Assembly (NCBI GenBank): GCA_020849615.1
Contig: JADLFW010000009.1
Location: 1 to 64,000, forward strand
Source: Phycisphaerales bacterium
GTDB lineage: Bacteria; Planctomycetota; Phycisphaerae; Phycisphaerales; UBA1924
Length of the DNA: 64,000 nt
Direction: 5' to 3'
The position numbers and the translations under genes are program-made. Positions 26,244 through 35,003 of the stretch are shown one piece after another (the stretch's first letter is position 1; the number at the start of each line of letters is the position of its first letter). The notes below the pieces were generated by a model. The model was given only the letters and a program-made list of their open reading frames with translations, did not search any database and was not told the origin of the DNA.

Positions 26244-26586
26244 CGTCAGTGCTCCTTTGGTCTCTCGTTCTGATCTCCGCCGCCGCGTGCGCGGCGCGGT
26301 GATATCCCTTTCCCCCGGCGCGGGCGACCCCGGCCGTGAACCTGACCGGAGCGGCCTGGGCCGCCGCTGCCATCGTTGCGAATCCTGTCGCGTGTCGGGG
26401 CGGAAGCGACCGCTTCTCGCCCGGTTCCCGTCCGGCGGGACGGAAGATGCTACCGGCGCGGGCGGGCAAAGCCAACGGCGCTGTGAGTGTCGGCGGCTAA
26501 GTTTCGGTGAAGCGGCGACGCCGGGCGGGTGAAGCTGGGTAAGTGCGGGCCCCCGGTTTCCCTTGTCGGTTGCCTGGCCCGGGCCA
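26244..26586. other. 343-base gap without a gene
   Basis: Contains the ribosome-binding site and presumed promoter of the secreted protein ending at 26243. Next to the psuG stop is a 12-bp palindrome, TGGCCCGGGCCA, around 26576-26587 with no T-run. I see no convincing -35/-10 pair and no RNA gene. Confidence 0.5.
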
Positions 26587-27474
26587 TCAGCGCTGCGCAG
26601 CGGCCATGCGGGCCGCCAGCTGGGCGGCGAGGCGGGCGTTCTCGCGCACGAGCGCCAGGTTGGCCCGGAGCGTCCGGCCTTCGGAAACTTCGTGCAGGCG
26701 GGCCAGCACCCGCGGGGTCACATCGCGGCCGGTGGCATCGCCGATGCCGGTGAGGGCCTTGTCGAGCCACTCGCGCCACAGCGCGGGCGGGATTTCCTCG
26801 GCCGCCGGCACGGGTTGTGCGACGACCACGCCCCGGCCCGTGCGGGTGAGTTCATCCGCGAGGAAATCCGCGAGGTCATCGCAGTCATCGAACCGCTCAT
26901 CGACGCGGGCGTCGCTTTCGCGGAGGTAGAACGCGGGAAAAGCGTTCGTCCGATAGCCGACGACGGGGATGCCGAGGGTCTCGAGGGCCTCGCGGGTGGA
27001 TTCGACATCGAGCAGCGACTTCACGCCGCTGGTGACAACCGCGACGGGGAAGCGAGTGAACGCCGCGAGGTCGGCGCTGATGTCGAGGCGGGAGGCGAGG
27101 CCGCGGTGGACACCACCGATGCCGCCGGTGGCGAAGACCCGGATGCCGGCGGCCGCGGCGAGCTCCATCGTCGTGCTGACGGTCGTCGCCGCGTGGGCCC
27201 GGCGGTGCAGGGCCAGGCCGATGTTGGCGGTGTTGACCTTGGAAACGGCTTCCGCGGCGAGGAGCTCGGCGAGCTCTGGATCTGTCAAACCGACGACGGG
27301 CCGCCCGGCGACGATCCCGATGAGGGCCGGGCGGGCGCCGGCCGCGCGGACGATCGCGCCGAGCTGAGCGGCCAGGGGCGCGGCCTCTTTCTTTGGCACG
27401 CCGTGGAGCAGGAGGGTGGTCTCGAGCGCGACGTGGCCGGGCCCGGCGGCGCGGAACAGGGGGGCGGTGAGCAT
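26587..27474 (-). CDS. psuG: Pseudouridine-5'-phosphate glycosidase
   Basis: Cleaves pseudouridine 5'-phosphate to uracil and ribose 5-phosphate by opening the C-C glycosidic bond. The 295 residues show the family's motifs: ALETTLLLHG (catalytic-type Glu), ATTVSTTMELAAAAGIRVFA, GGIGGVHRG, DISADL, and SGVKSLLDVESTREALETLG with the Schiff-base Lys; NAFPAFYLR and the closing NLALVRENARLAAQLA also match. The length is typical. The start is the ATG at 27474. It is the last gene of a minus-strand block, 35 bases after the sugar-type ABC ATPase. The usual partner kinase PsuK is not in the window. Confidence 0.93.
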   Translation of the reverse strand: MLTAPLFRAAGPGHVALETTLLLHGVPKKEAAPLAAQLGAIVRAAGARPALIGIVAGRPVVGLTDPELAELLAAEAVSKVNTANIGLALHRRAHAATTVSTTMELAAAAGIRVFATGGIGGVHRGLASRLDISADLAAFTRFPVAVVTSGVKSLLDVESTREALETLGIPVVGYRTNAFPAFYLRESDARVDERFDDCDDLADFLADELTRTGRGVVVAQPVPAAEEIPPALWREWLDKALTGIGDATGRDVTPRVLARLHEVSEGRTLRANLALVRENARLAAQLAARMAAAQR

Positions 27475-27509
27475 GGAGTATTGTCCCCGGCCCGGCGGCG
27501 CGGGCCGGA

Positions 27510-29204
27510 TCAGCCCGCGGCGGAGCGGCCGGCCTTGGATTCGATGGTCGCGAGGCGGAGGATGTTGGCCTGGGTCATCTCGGCGCCGGTGAGTTCGCCG
27601 GTGATGCGGCCCTCGCACATGACGAGGATGCGGTCGGAGAGGGCGAGCAGTTCGGGCATTTCGCTGGAGACCAGCAGGACCGCGGCCCCGCTCTCGGCGG
27701 CGGCGCGGACGAGGCGGTAGATCTCCGACTTGGTGCCGACATCGATGCCGCGGGTGGGTTCATCGAGGAGCAGGACGCGGGAGGATTTGCCCATCCAGCG
27801 CGCGATCAGGAGCTTCTGCTGGTTGCCTCCGGAGAGGGATCCGGGGAGGGCGGCCGGGCTGGAGCACTTCACCTGGAACTCGCGGAGGCGCTCATCAACC
27901 ACGGCCCGCTCGTGGGCGGCGCTGCGGATGCCGAGCATGCGGGCGAGGCGCGGCATGACGGGGGTCACGATGTTCTCATCGCAGCCGAGCTGGAAGAAGA
28001 GGCCCTGGAGGCGGCGGTCTTCGGGGACGTAGCCGACGCCGCAGGAGATGGGCCCGCCGCGGGCGCCTGGCGAGGCGAGGTTCACGGCCCGGCCCGCCAC
28101 GCGGACATCGCCGGAGGCCCGGCGGTCGAGGGCGAAGACGGCGTCGAGGACTTCGGAGCGGCCGGAGCCGACGAGTCCGCCGAGGCCGACGATCTCGCCC
28201 GCGCGGACCTGGAGGGAGATGCCGCGGAGGCGGCCCGGCGAGTTCAGGTCGCGGACCTCGAGCAGGGCTTCGCCGGCGCTGCGTGAGCGGCCGGGCCCGC
28301 CGGCGAGTTCGCGGAGCGCGGCGGATTCATTCTCGTTGCCGGCGGCCGTAGAGGCGGGGGGGTTGGAGCGCGGGCCCGGCGCCTGGAGGCGGCGGCCGAT
28401 CATCTGCTCAACGAGGGTGGGCTCGTCGATGGCGGCGACGACCGAGGTGGCGATGTAGCGGCCATCGCGCAGGACGGTCACGCGGTCGCAGACGGCGAAG
28501 ATCTCGCCCATGCGGTGGCTGACGTAGATGATGGTGATGCCCTCGGCGGCGAGCCGGCGGGTGATCTCCAGCAGGCGGTCGGCCTCGGCGATCGAGAGGG
28601 AACTGGTCGGTTCATCGAGGACGATGACGCGGGCGCCCGCCTTGCCGGCCGCGCGGTCATCATCGAGTGCGGCGGCGATCTGGCAGATCTGGCGGCGGCC
28701 CGGCGCGAGGCGGCCCAGAGGGGTTTCGACATCGATGCCGGGGTCGAGCTTGTGGACAAGGCGGGCGGCGCGGTCGTTCATGGCCCGGCGATCAACGAGG
28801 CCCAGACGGGTGGTCGGGATGTCGTGCAGGCTGAGGTTCTCGGCGACCGAGAGGTTGGGGCACTGAGCGAGTTCCTGGTGGACGAGGCGGACGCCGGCGT
28901 CGAAGGCATCGTCGATCGAGCCGGGGCGGAGCACGCGGGGGGCGCCGGTGGGGTCGAGGATGGTGACGGTGCCGGTGTCGGCCCGGTGAAGCCCGGCGAT
29001 GACCTTGCCGAGGGTGCTCTTGCCCGCGCCGTTCTCGCCCATGAGGGCGTGGACCTCACCCTTGCGGAAGGAGACGGAGACATCGTCGAGGGCCTGGGTG
29101 ATGCCGAATCGCTTGGAGATGTGCTCGGCCCGCAGGAGGATCTCTTGCGGCCCGGGCTGCGGTGGCTCGGGGGTTTGAGGGGTGGTGGGGGTCGAGGGGC
29201 GCAT
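27510..29204 (-). CDS. Sugar-type ABC transporter ATP-binding protein (double ATPase)
   Basis: RbsA/MglA-like importer ATPase, 564 residues with two fused nucleotide-binding domains. The first has Walker A GENGAGKST at 56-64 and Walker B VIVLDEPTSSLS; the second has a degenerate Walker A (GLVGSGRSE), as normal for this family, with the signature LSGGNQQKLLIARWM and Walker B LLLDEPTRGIDVGTKSE. A linker near residues 275-310 is longer than usual. The upstream gene is the binding protein, the downstream gene psuG. Known members import ribose, xylose, galactose, AI-2 or nucleosides; the context suggests a nucleoside-like substrate here. Confidence 0.93.
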   Translation of the reverse strand: MRPSTPTTPQTPEPPQPGPQEILLRAEHISKRFGITQALDDVSVSFRKGEVHALMGENGAGKSTLGKVIAGLHRADTGTVTILDPTGAPRVLRPGSIDDAFDAGVRLVHQELAQCPNLSVAENLSLHDIPTTRLGLVDRRAMNDRAARLVHKLDPGIDVETPLGRLAPGRRQICQIAAALDDDRAAGKAGARVIVLDEPTSSLSIAEADRLLEITRRLAAEGITIIYVSHRMGEIFAVCDRVTVLRDGRYIATSVVAAIDEPTLVEQMIGRRLQAPGPRSNPPASTAAGNENESAALRELAGGPGRSRSAGEALLEVRDLNSPGRLRGISLQVRAGEIVGLGGLVGSGRSEVLDAVFALDRRASGDVRVAGRAVNLASPGARGGPISCGVGYVPEDRRLQGLFFQLGCDENIVTPVMPRLARMLGIRSAAHERAVVDERLREFQVKCSSPAALPGSLSGGNQQKLLIARWMGKSSRVLLLDEPTRGIDVGTKSEIYRLVRAAAESGAAVLLVSSEMPELLALSDRILVMCEGRITGELTGAEMTQANILRLATIESKAGRSAAG

Positions 29205-29227
29205 CCGGAGAGAGTCTACAAAGACGA

Positions 29228-29249
29228 GGCCCGGCCTTCCGGCCGGGCC
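29228..29249 (-). terminator. Intercistronic stem-loop after the binding-protein gene
   Basis: A perfect 9-bp stem, GGCCCGGCC (29228-29236) with GGCCGGGCC (29241-29249), loop TTCC, lies between the binding protein and the ATPase. No real T-run follows on the minus strand, so it may stabilise the upstream mRNA or act as a partial terminator. This would give more binding protein than ATPase, as is common in such operons. The role is inference. Confidence 0.55.
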
Positions 29250-29265
29250 CGCGGGGTGGGGCGGA

Positions 29266-30282
29266 TTACTTCCTGGCGTCGGACTTCTTGCCGAGCCACT
29301 TCTGCCAGGTGCCTTCGACTTCGGCGACGTTGGCCTGGGTGACGATCTTGAGTTCGAAGTTGTTGATGGGCTTGGCGGGCGTTTTTTTCTCGACGAGCTT
29401 CTCGACGATCATGCGGACTGACTCGTAGCCCCAGCCGTAGCAGTCCTGGCCGACGAGGGCCTGGACCTGGCCCTTCTTGACGTACTCGAGTTCCTCGGGG
29501 AGGGTGTCAACGGAGGCGACCTTGGCCTTGTCGTAGACGCCGTCGAGGGCGTTCTGGGTGAAGAGCGGCCAGCCGCCGACCATAGCCCAGCCGGCGATGT
29601 CGGGGTTGGTGGTCTGGACGCGCTGGAGCTCGGCGGCGGCGTCGTTGGCGGTTTCCTTGTGGTAGTAGACCTTGTCGAGGGTGAAGCCCTTGTCGGCGAG
29701 CTTCTCGAGCTCCTCCTTGACGCCCTTGATGCGGGCCTGGAGGTTGGGGGCGGTCTGGTTGCCGCCCAGGATGGCGACCTTGCCGCCCTTTTCGCCCATG
29801 GCCTTGGCGAGCTCGCGCATCACGGCCCGGCCGGCGTCGACATCGTTGATGCCGTAGTAGGCCATGCGCTTGCTGTTGGGGGAGTCGGAGTCGAAGGTGA
29901 CGACTGTGACGCCCTTGGAGACGGCGTCGTCGATGGGTTTCTGGAGGACCTGGCCGTCGGTGCAGGAGATGGCGATGCCATCGACGCCCTGGGAGACGAG
30001 CTGCTCGATGTACTGGGCCTGCTTCTGGGCATCCTCGCTGACGGGGGTCTGCCAGTTGGCCTTGATCTCGATGCCGTACTTCTTGGAGAGGTCGCGGGCG
30101 GCATCCTCAGCGCCGGTGCGGGCGGCGATGAAGACGGGGTTGGACTGGCTCTTGGCGATCACGCCGACGACCAGTGATTTCTTGGGCTGCTCTCCGGCGG
30201 GCGCGTTGAGGAGGGCGGCGGCGGAGCCGGCGAGGGCGAGCACGCCGAGGGCGGCGATGCGGAGGAAGGAACGTGTCTGCAT
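29266..30282 (-). CDS. Periplasmic sugar-type substrate-binding protein
   Basis: Peripla_BP_4-type binding protein of an ABC importer, 338 residues. The N-terminal signal is FLRIAALGVLALAGSAAAL; there is no lipobox Cys, so it is probably free in the periplasm. VVGVIAKSQSNPVF begins the first lobe, GVDGIAISCTDGQVL and VVTFDSDSPNSKRMAYYG lie at the ligand cleft, and KVAILGGNQTAPNLQARIKG and WAMVGGWPLF form the second lobe. It sits between the permease (upstream) and ATPase. Ligand residues cannot be assigned by eye, but the fold fits furanose-type ligands such as ribose or nucleosides. Confidence 0.9.
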   Translation of the reverse strand: MQTRSFLRIAALGVLALAGSAAALLNAPAGEQPKKSLVVGVIAKSQSNPVFIAARTGAEDAARDLSKKYGIEIKANWQTPVSEDAQKQAQYIEQLVSQGVDGIAISCTDGQVLQKPIDDAVSKGVTVVTFDSDSPNSKRMAYYGINDVDAGRAVMRELAKAMGEKGGKVAILGGNQTAPNLQARIKGVKEELEKLADKGFTLDKVYYHKETANDAAAELQRVQTTNPDIAGWAMVGGWPLFTQNALDGVYDKAKVASVDTLPEELEYVKKGQVQALVGQDCYGWGYESVRMIVEKLVEKKTPAKPINNFELKIVTQANVAEVEGTWQKWLGKKSDARK

Positions 30283-30376
30283 GATGGACTCCCTTGAGGT
30301 TGGCGTGTGGCGGATGCGGCCTGCTTTGACTCGCTGCCGGGGCGGTCGGTTCCCGGCGGCGTCGCCGCGGATGTGA

Positions 30377-31504
30377 TCAGGTGGACCGCGGCATCAGCCT
30401 GGTCTTGACCTGGTCGAGCACCACCGCGGCGACGATGGCGGTGCCCATGACGATCTCGGTGTAGTTGGTGTCGATGTCGAGGATGAGCATGGCGTTGCGG
30501 ATGAGCTGGATGACGATGGCGCCCAGGACCGCGCCCAGCGCGGTGCCGCGGCCGCCGGAGAGGGAGGCGCCGCCGATCACGGCGGCGGCGATGACATCGA
30601 GCTCGTAGCCTTTGCCCGCCTCGGGGCTGGCGCTGCCGAAGTAGCCCAGGGACATGGCGGCGCTGAGCCCGGCGAGCATGCCGCACAGGGCGAAGGCGAT
30701 GACTTTCACGCGGTTGACGGGGACGCCGGCGTAGCGGGCGGCGGTCTCGTTGCCGCCGATGGCGTAGAGGCGGCGGCCGAAGACGGTGTGGGCGAGGATG
30801 AACCACCCCGCGGCGGTCACCAGCACCATCACGATGACCGGCACCGGGCGGACTCCCATGAGGTCGGCGCTGAAGAAGCCCTTGACGAAGGCTTCGGGCT
30901 GGCCCATGACGGGGGTGGCGCCGCGCATCACGAAGACCAGGCCGCGGAGGACGGCCATCATGCCCAGCGTGATGATGAAGGGGTGCACGCCGAGGCCGAC
31001 CACCAGCAGCCCGTTGGCGGATCCGCAGAGGGCGCCCACCAGTGCGCAGGCGCCGATGCCGGCGACGACGGCGACGAGCCACGGCGTGCCGCCGGCGCTG
31101 GAGACGGCGTCATCGGCGGGGACGCCGAGGTAGTGGGCCTGGATGGCCCGGAGCATGAGGGCGCCGAGCATGGCGGAGAAGGCGTAGATGGAGCCGACGG
31201 AGAGGTCGATGCCGCCGAGGAGGATGACGGCGGTCATGCCGACGGCCATGACGGCGATGAAGCTGGCGTCCTTGACGAGGAGGACGAGGTTCTCCTTGTT
31301 GAGGAAGCGGTTGACCTCGACGATGCTCCAGCCGCCCTGGCCGTCGGCGGTGCGCTGGCGGGTGGGGTTGCGGGCGCCGAAGACGGTGAGCCCGAGCATC
31401 GCCACGAGGATGACGATGATGAGGCCGGATTCCTGCGCGAAGAGCACGCGGCGGGCGGTCGACGCGGCGGGGCGGGCATCGTTTCGGGGTCGGGGCTGGG
31501 CCAA
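30377..31504 (-). CDS. Sugar-type ABC transporter permease
   Basis: RbsC/XylH-like inner-membrane permease, 375 residues, with about ten hydrophobic segments. The signature DASFIAVMAVGMTAVILLGG followed by IDLSVGSIYAFSAMLGAL is diagnostic of the BPD_transp_2 family, as is PVNRVKVIAFALCGMLAGLS further on. The frame starts with TTG at 31504 (GGAG about ten bases before); a GTG at 31447 is an alternative. There are 94 bases to the binding protein. Its gene begins 36 bases after the stop of the prepilin-type gene, so the latter may be the first gene of the operon. Confidence 0.9.
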   Translation of the reverse strand: MAQPRPRNDARPAASTARRVLFAQESGLIIVILVAMLGLTVFGARNPTRQRTADGQGGWSIVEVNRFLNKENLVLLVKDASFIAVMAVGMTAVILLGGIDLSVGSIYAFSAMLGALMLRAIQAHYLGVPADDAVSSAGGTPWLVAVVAGIGACALVGALCGSANGLLVVGLGVHPFIITLGMMAVLRGLVFVMRGATPVMGQPEAFVKGFFSADLMGVRPVPVIVMVLVTAAGWFILAHTVFGRRLYAIGGNETAARYAGVPVNRVKVIAFALCGMLAGLSAAMSLGYFGSASPEAGKGYELDVIAAAVIGGASLSGGRGTALGAVLGAIVIQLIRNAMLILDIDTNYTEIVMGTAIVAAVVLDQVKTRLMPRST

Positions 31505-31540
31505 GCGGTGGGGACTCCACAGGCGGCGGGGCGGCTCGGC

Positions 31541-32506
31541 TCAGTCGATGGTCTGGAGCATGTCGCTGCGGTTCTTCTTGAGGAGGTTGACGCTCTGGGG
31601 GTTGCTGGTGGTGTCCTTGGAGAAGAACTCCTCGTGGATGCCGTTCTTGAAGCGGGTGCCCTTGAGGAAGCCGGCGTGGCCGTCGGTGAAGACGAAGTTG
31701 CCGCCTTCATCGCCGTGGTTGTCGACCTTGCCGTAGAAGCCGGGCGCTTTCACGCCGGCGTAGTCGCGGACCCTGGGGTCGATGGTCCCGGAGGTGCCGC
31801 CGTCGTACCAGGCCCGGACGGCGATGTCGCAGGCGTTGGTCTCGTCGCCCCAGAGCGGGGCGGGGTTGATGATGACGGATTCGTCGGTGCGGAAGCCGGA
31901 GATGTAGAGGTAGCTGATGTTGTAGTAGATGACTTCCTGCTCGTTCTTGGGGACGCGGGGGGTCTGGTCCACGAAGGGAGGGAGGGGCGGCCCGGCGTAG
32001 ATCGCGGAGGCTTTGTCCTGGTCGGTGCCATCGCGGACGCGGCGGGTCCAGCGGTCGGACTTGTCGGAGGGGCAGACCAGAACGCCGAACCCATCGAGGT
32101 AGGAGCGCATGAGGGGGGTCTGGTTGCCGTTGATGTAGGCGCCGTCTTCCGGGCTGGTCGCTGAGCCGGTGTAGCCGCGCTGCGCGCCGTTGCCGTCCTG
32201 GTAGAGGCTGAAGAGCCCGGCGACCCCGCCGTGGAGGTACTGGTCCTGGAGGTACTGGCGGCTGGGGGGCTGCCGGACGGGCTGGACCGGGTACCAGTTC
32301 TTCTGCTCGTTGGCGTAAAGCGTCATCGCCAGGCCCATCTGGCGGTTGTTGGAGAGGCACCGGGCCAGGCGGGCCGAGTTGCGCGCCTTGCCGAGCGAGG
32401 GCAGCAGGATGCCGACGAGGAGCGCGATGATGGCGATGACGACCAAGAGTTCGATCAGCGTGAAGGCGCGCCGACCGATCTTCCCCGCCCCCCTGCCCGT
32501 CCCCAT
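31541..32506 (-). CDS. Prepilin-type protein (type II pseudopilin-like)
   Basis: A 321-residue exported protein starting with a short basic leader and the prepilin site: [20 protein letters not shown], processed after Ala in type IV prepilin fashion, with the conserved Glu at +5. The globular part ends with [14 protein letters not shown], the DG motif of the planctomycete DUF1559-like group. Such genes occur in large numbers in planctomycetes; their role is unknown. The start ATG at 32506 is preceded by AAAGGA at short spacing. It is directly upstream of a sugar-type ABC transporter block. Confidence 0.88.
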   Translation of the reverse strand: MGTGRGAGKIGRRAFTLIELLVVIAIIALLVGILLPSLGKARNSARLARCLSNNRQMGLAMTLYANEQKNWYPVQPVRQPPSRQYLQDQYLHGGVAGLFSLYQDGNGAQRGYTGSATSPEDGAYINGNQTPLMRSYLDGFGVLVCPSDKSDRWTRRVRDGTDQDKASAIYAGPPLPPFVDQTPRVPKNEQEVIYYNISYLYISGFRTDESVIINPAPLWGDETNACDIAVRAWYDGGTSGTIDPRVRDYAGVKAPGFYGKVDNHGDEGGNFVFTDGHAGFLKGTRFKNGIHEEFFSKDTTSNPQSVNLLKKNRSDMLQTID

Positions 32507-32949
32507 GTGTGGTCCTTTCAATGGCGCCGCGGCAAGAAAGAGAACGAGGCGCCGGACGCAGCACCTACCGTACATACCGCCGAAACAGACCGTCAAGCCG
32601 CACGGGCCCCGATTCCGCAAACATCGGCGGCGGCCGCGCCGCACGCACGAGGGTGCGTTCAACCCGCCAATCAGGCCGCGGCGGTAGGGTCATCCTAACA
32701 GAGTCCGCGTCGGCGGGCCCGGGGTGGTGGGCGGAGGGTTGGGGGGAATGCGGGACGCTGAATTCAGGGGGTGATCCCCGCTGTTTCGCGTAGGAAATGG
32801 CAGCGCTTTCGAATAGCATCATGCGCCGATCTGGCGGGTTGAGAGTGAGGGTGGCCCGTCAGGCCCGGCATTCACCATTGAGCTCGCACGCAGCGACCGG
32901 GCTCCGTTCGAGGCCCGCCGGCGTGGAACCCTCCGGGAGAAAGCTGAAC
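32507..32949. other. 443-base divergent intergenic region
   Basis: Lies between the starts of the prepilin gene (minus) and a secreted protein (plus), so it must contain two promoters. A short inverted repeat, GGGG-TGAT-CCCC, lies near 32768-32779, and an AT-richer patch near 32805-32825 could hold a promoter for the plus-strand gene. I see no gene; open frames here lack family features. Confidence 0.5.
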
Positions 32950-34923
32950 ATGCGGAAGTTACTCATTTCGTCGGCGGCGGTGCTCGCCGCCCTGTCGGGC
33001 CAGGCGTACGCCCAGCCCGCGACCGACGGCACGCGCGACGCCGGTGTCTACGGGCCGGCCCTGTTCGTCCAGAACCAGCCGACCAGCTTCGGCGACAGCG
33101 GCCCGTCCGGGCCGTGCGACCCGGCGGCGATCGGCACCCCCGGGACGGTGGGCACGGGCATCGAGATCCGCATCCCGTTGTCGGCGCTGGGGCTGGCGAG
33201 CCCGGGCCCGGTCAAGGTGTGCGCGTTCATCAACAACCAGGGCCACAACTTCGGCTCCAACCAGGTGCTGGGGGGGCTGCCGGCGCTCTCCGGCAATCTG
33301 GGCAACCTGAGGAACGTGAACTTCTCCACGCTCAGCGGCAACCAGTACGGCACGATCTCGGCGTCGGGCACGGCCCCGTCGGTCGACGGCGTGCGTGACG
33401 GCTCGTATGTCCAGTACAGCCTGCAGACCAACCGCACGAGCTTCGGCGATGCCACCGATGGACTGATCGACACCTGCAACGGCTCGGAGCTGGATGGCCT
33501 GCACGGCGTGTTCGCCGACGGGTTCCTGCACATCTTCCTGAGCGGAAACCTCGAGTCGAACTTCAACAAGATCGAGATCTTCATCGACAGCAAGGCGGGC
33601 GGGTACGACAAGCTCGCCGGCACGTTCCCCGACATCGACTCGGGCGCGCTGCAGTCGATGGCCGATGACGGCTCGGGCAACGGCCTGACGTTCGACACCG
33701 GGTTCGAGGCGGATTACTACATGACCTTCGGCCTGGGCGGCAGCCCCGCGACCTACTACCCCAACTACGCCGACCTGCAGGCCGGCACGGGCGGGTACCT
33801 GGGCAGCGCGATCCCCGGCGGCGATGGCACGCTGTCGGGCGGCAGCAACCCCGATGACATCCGCGTCGGCCTCGACAACTCCAACATCGCCGGCGTGCCG
33901 GGCCTGTGCCCGCCGCCCGCGGGCGACCCCGACCTGGCCACGGGCTCCGAGATTGACAACGTGCACGCCGTGATGGTGGCGGGCCGCGTGTACGTGTTCA
34001 TGGGCGGCAACCTCCAGAACAACTTCAACAAGCTCGATGTGTTCTTCGACGTCGCCCCGGGCGGTCAGAACCAGATCCTCTCGGCCGGCAACCCGGACAT
34101 TGACTTCGGCGCCCTGGCCGCCGGCAAGCTCGGCGGGCTGAAGTTCGAATCCGACTTCGAGGCCGACTACTGGCTGACGTTCGCCAACGACGGCGGCGTC
34201 CAGATGTACGGCAACGCCTCGGTGCTCCGCACCGACGGCTACCTGCAGCACCCGTCGGGCAACCCGCTCGACTACGGGGCGTACCGCTTCGGCCCGAAGG
34301 CGACCCAGAACCCGATTCCCTGGGACGGCACGCTGCTGGACTCGCAGGACGGCTTCGCCACCAGCATCTTCACCAACTACGCGCCGCGGGCCGCGGGGTT
34401 CTCGCTCGTCCGCAACCCGCCCGCGTCGTACACCGACCCGATCGGCTACGCCGGCTACATCGGCCAGAGCATCAACAACTCCAACTTCGAGGGCGTGACG
34501 GGCTCGACGGCCGATCCGCTCGCGGCGGCCGCGGTCGCCACGGGCTACGAGTTCTACGTTGACGTCTGCGAACTGGGCTGGGACGGCGTCAGCCCGATCA
34601 AGATCGCGGGCTTCCTGGCCAACGGCGGGCACGACTTCGTGTCCAACCAGGTCATCGGCGGGCTGCCGACGGCCGATCAGCTGGGCGCCCCGTCGGGGAT
34701 CGACTTCAGCGTGATCGACGGCACGCAGCAGGTCACGCTGATCGGCGACGCCTGCAACCGGATCGACTACAACCACGACTCGATCATCGACTTCGGCGAT
34801 TACCTCGAGTTCCTGAACCTCTATGACGGCTCGGCCCTGTGCGCCGACCTGACCAACGACGGCATCATCGACTTCAGCGACTACCTCGAGTTCCTCAACC
34901 TGTTCAACAGCTGCGGTGGCTGA
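32950..34923 (+). CDS. Large secreted protein with internal repeats and dockerin-like tail
   Basis: Function unknown. The 657-residue product has a signal peptide (MRKLLISSAAVLAALSGQAYA). The body holds two repeated pairs: LHGVFADGFLHIFLSGNLE with FNKIEIFID against VHAVMVAGRVYVFMGGNLQ with FNKLDVFFD, and INNQGHNFGSNQVLGGLP against ANGGHDFVSNQVIGGLP, pointing to duplicated beta-sandwich domains. The tail (604-657) has two EF-hand-like loops (DYNHDSIIDFGD and DLTNDGIIDFSD) with YLEFLNL helices and ends NSCGG, so the Cys is two residues from the end. Start ATG at 32950. It is followed by an intrinsic terminator, so it is transcribed alone. Confidence 0.8.
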   Translation: MRKLLISSAAVLAALSGQAYAQPATDGTRDAGVYGPALFVQNQPTSFGDSGPSGPCDPAAIGTPGTVGTGIEIRIPLSALGLASPGPVKVCAFINNQGHNFGSNQVLGGLPALSGNLGNLRNVNFSTLSGNQYGTISASGTAPSVDGVRDGSYVQYSLQTNRTSFGDATDGLIDTCNGSELDGLHGVFADGFLHIFLSGNLESNFNKIEIFIDSKAGGYDKLAGTFPDIDSGALQSMADDGSGNGLTFDTGFEADYYMTFGLGGSPATYYPNYADLQAGTGGYLGSAIPGGDGTLSGGSNPDDIRVGLDNSNIAGVPGLCPPPAGDPDLATGSEIDNVHAVMVAGRVYVFMGGNLQNNFNKLDVFFDVAPGGQNQILSAGNPDIDFGALAAGKLGGLKFESDFEADYWLTFANDGGVQMYGNASVLRTDGYLQHPSGNPLDYGAYRFGPKATQNPIPWDGTLLDSQDGFATSIFTNYAPRAAGFSLVRNPPASYTDPIGYAGYIGQSINNSNFEGVTGSTADPLAAAAVATGYEFYVDVCELGWDGVSPIKIAGFLANGGHDFVSNQVIGGLPTADQLGAPSGIDFSVIDGTQQVTLIGDACNRIDYNHDSIIDFGDYLEFLNLYDGSALCADLTNDGIIDFSDYLEFLNLFNSCGG

Positions 34924-34956
34924 TCGGCCGCTGAGATGATGGGTGCTGATCCAACG

Positions 34957-34984
34957 CCCCCGGGCCTCTCGCCCGGGGGTTTTT
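34957..34984 (+). terminator. Intrinsic terminator of the 657-residue secreted protein gene
   Basis: A perfect 9-bp stem (34957-34965 with 34971-34979), loop CTCTC, then five T (34980-34984). It lies 34 bases past the stop codon and just before the stop of the convergent HlyD-like gene. Confidence 0.92.
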
Positions 34985-35003
34985 CATCGGCAATGTGGCT
35001 CGG

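Noticed and set aside
32797-32949. ATG at 32797 as start of the 657-residue secreted protein
   Set aside because: It would place 51 residues before a perfect signal peptide starting at 32950.
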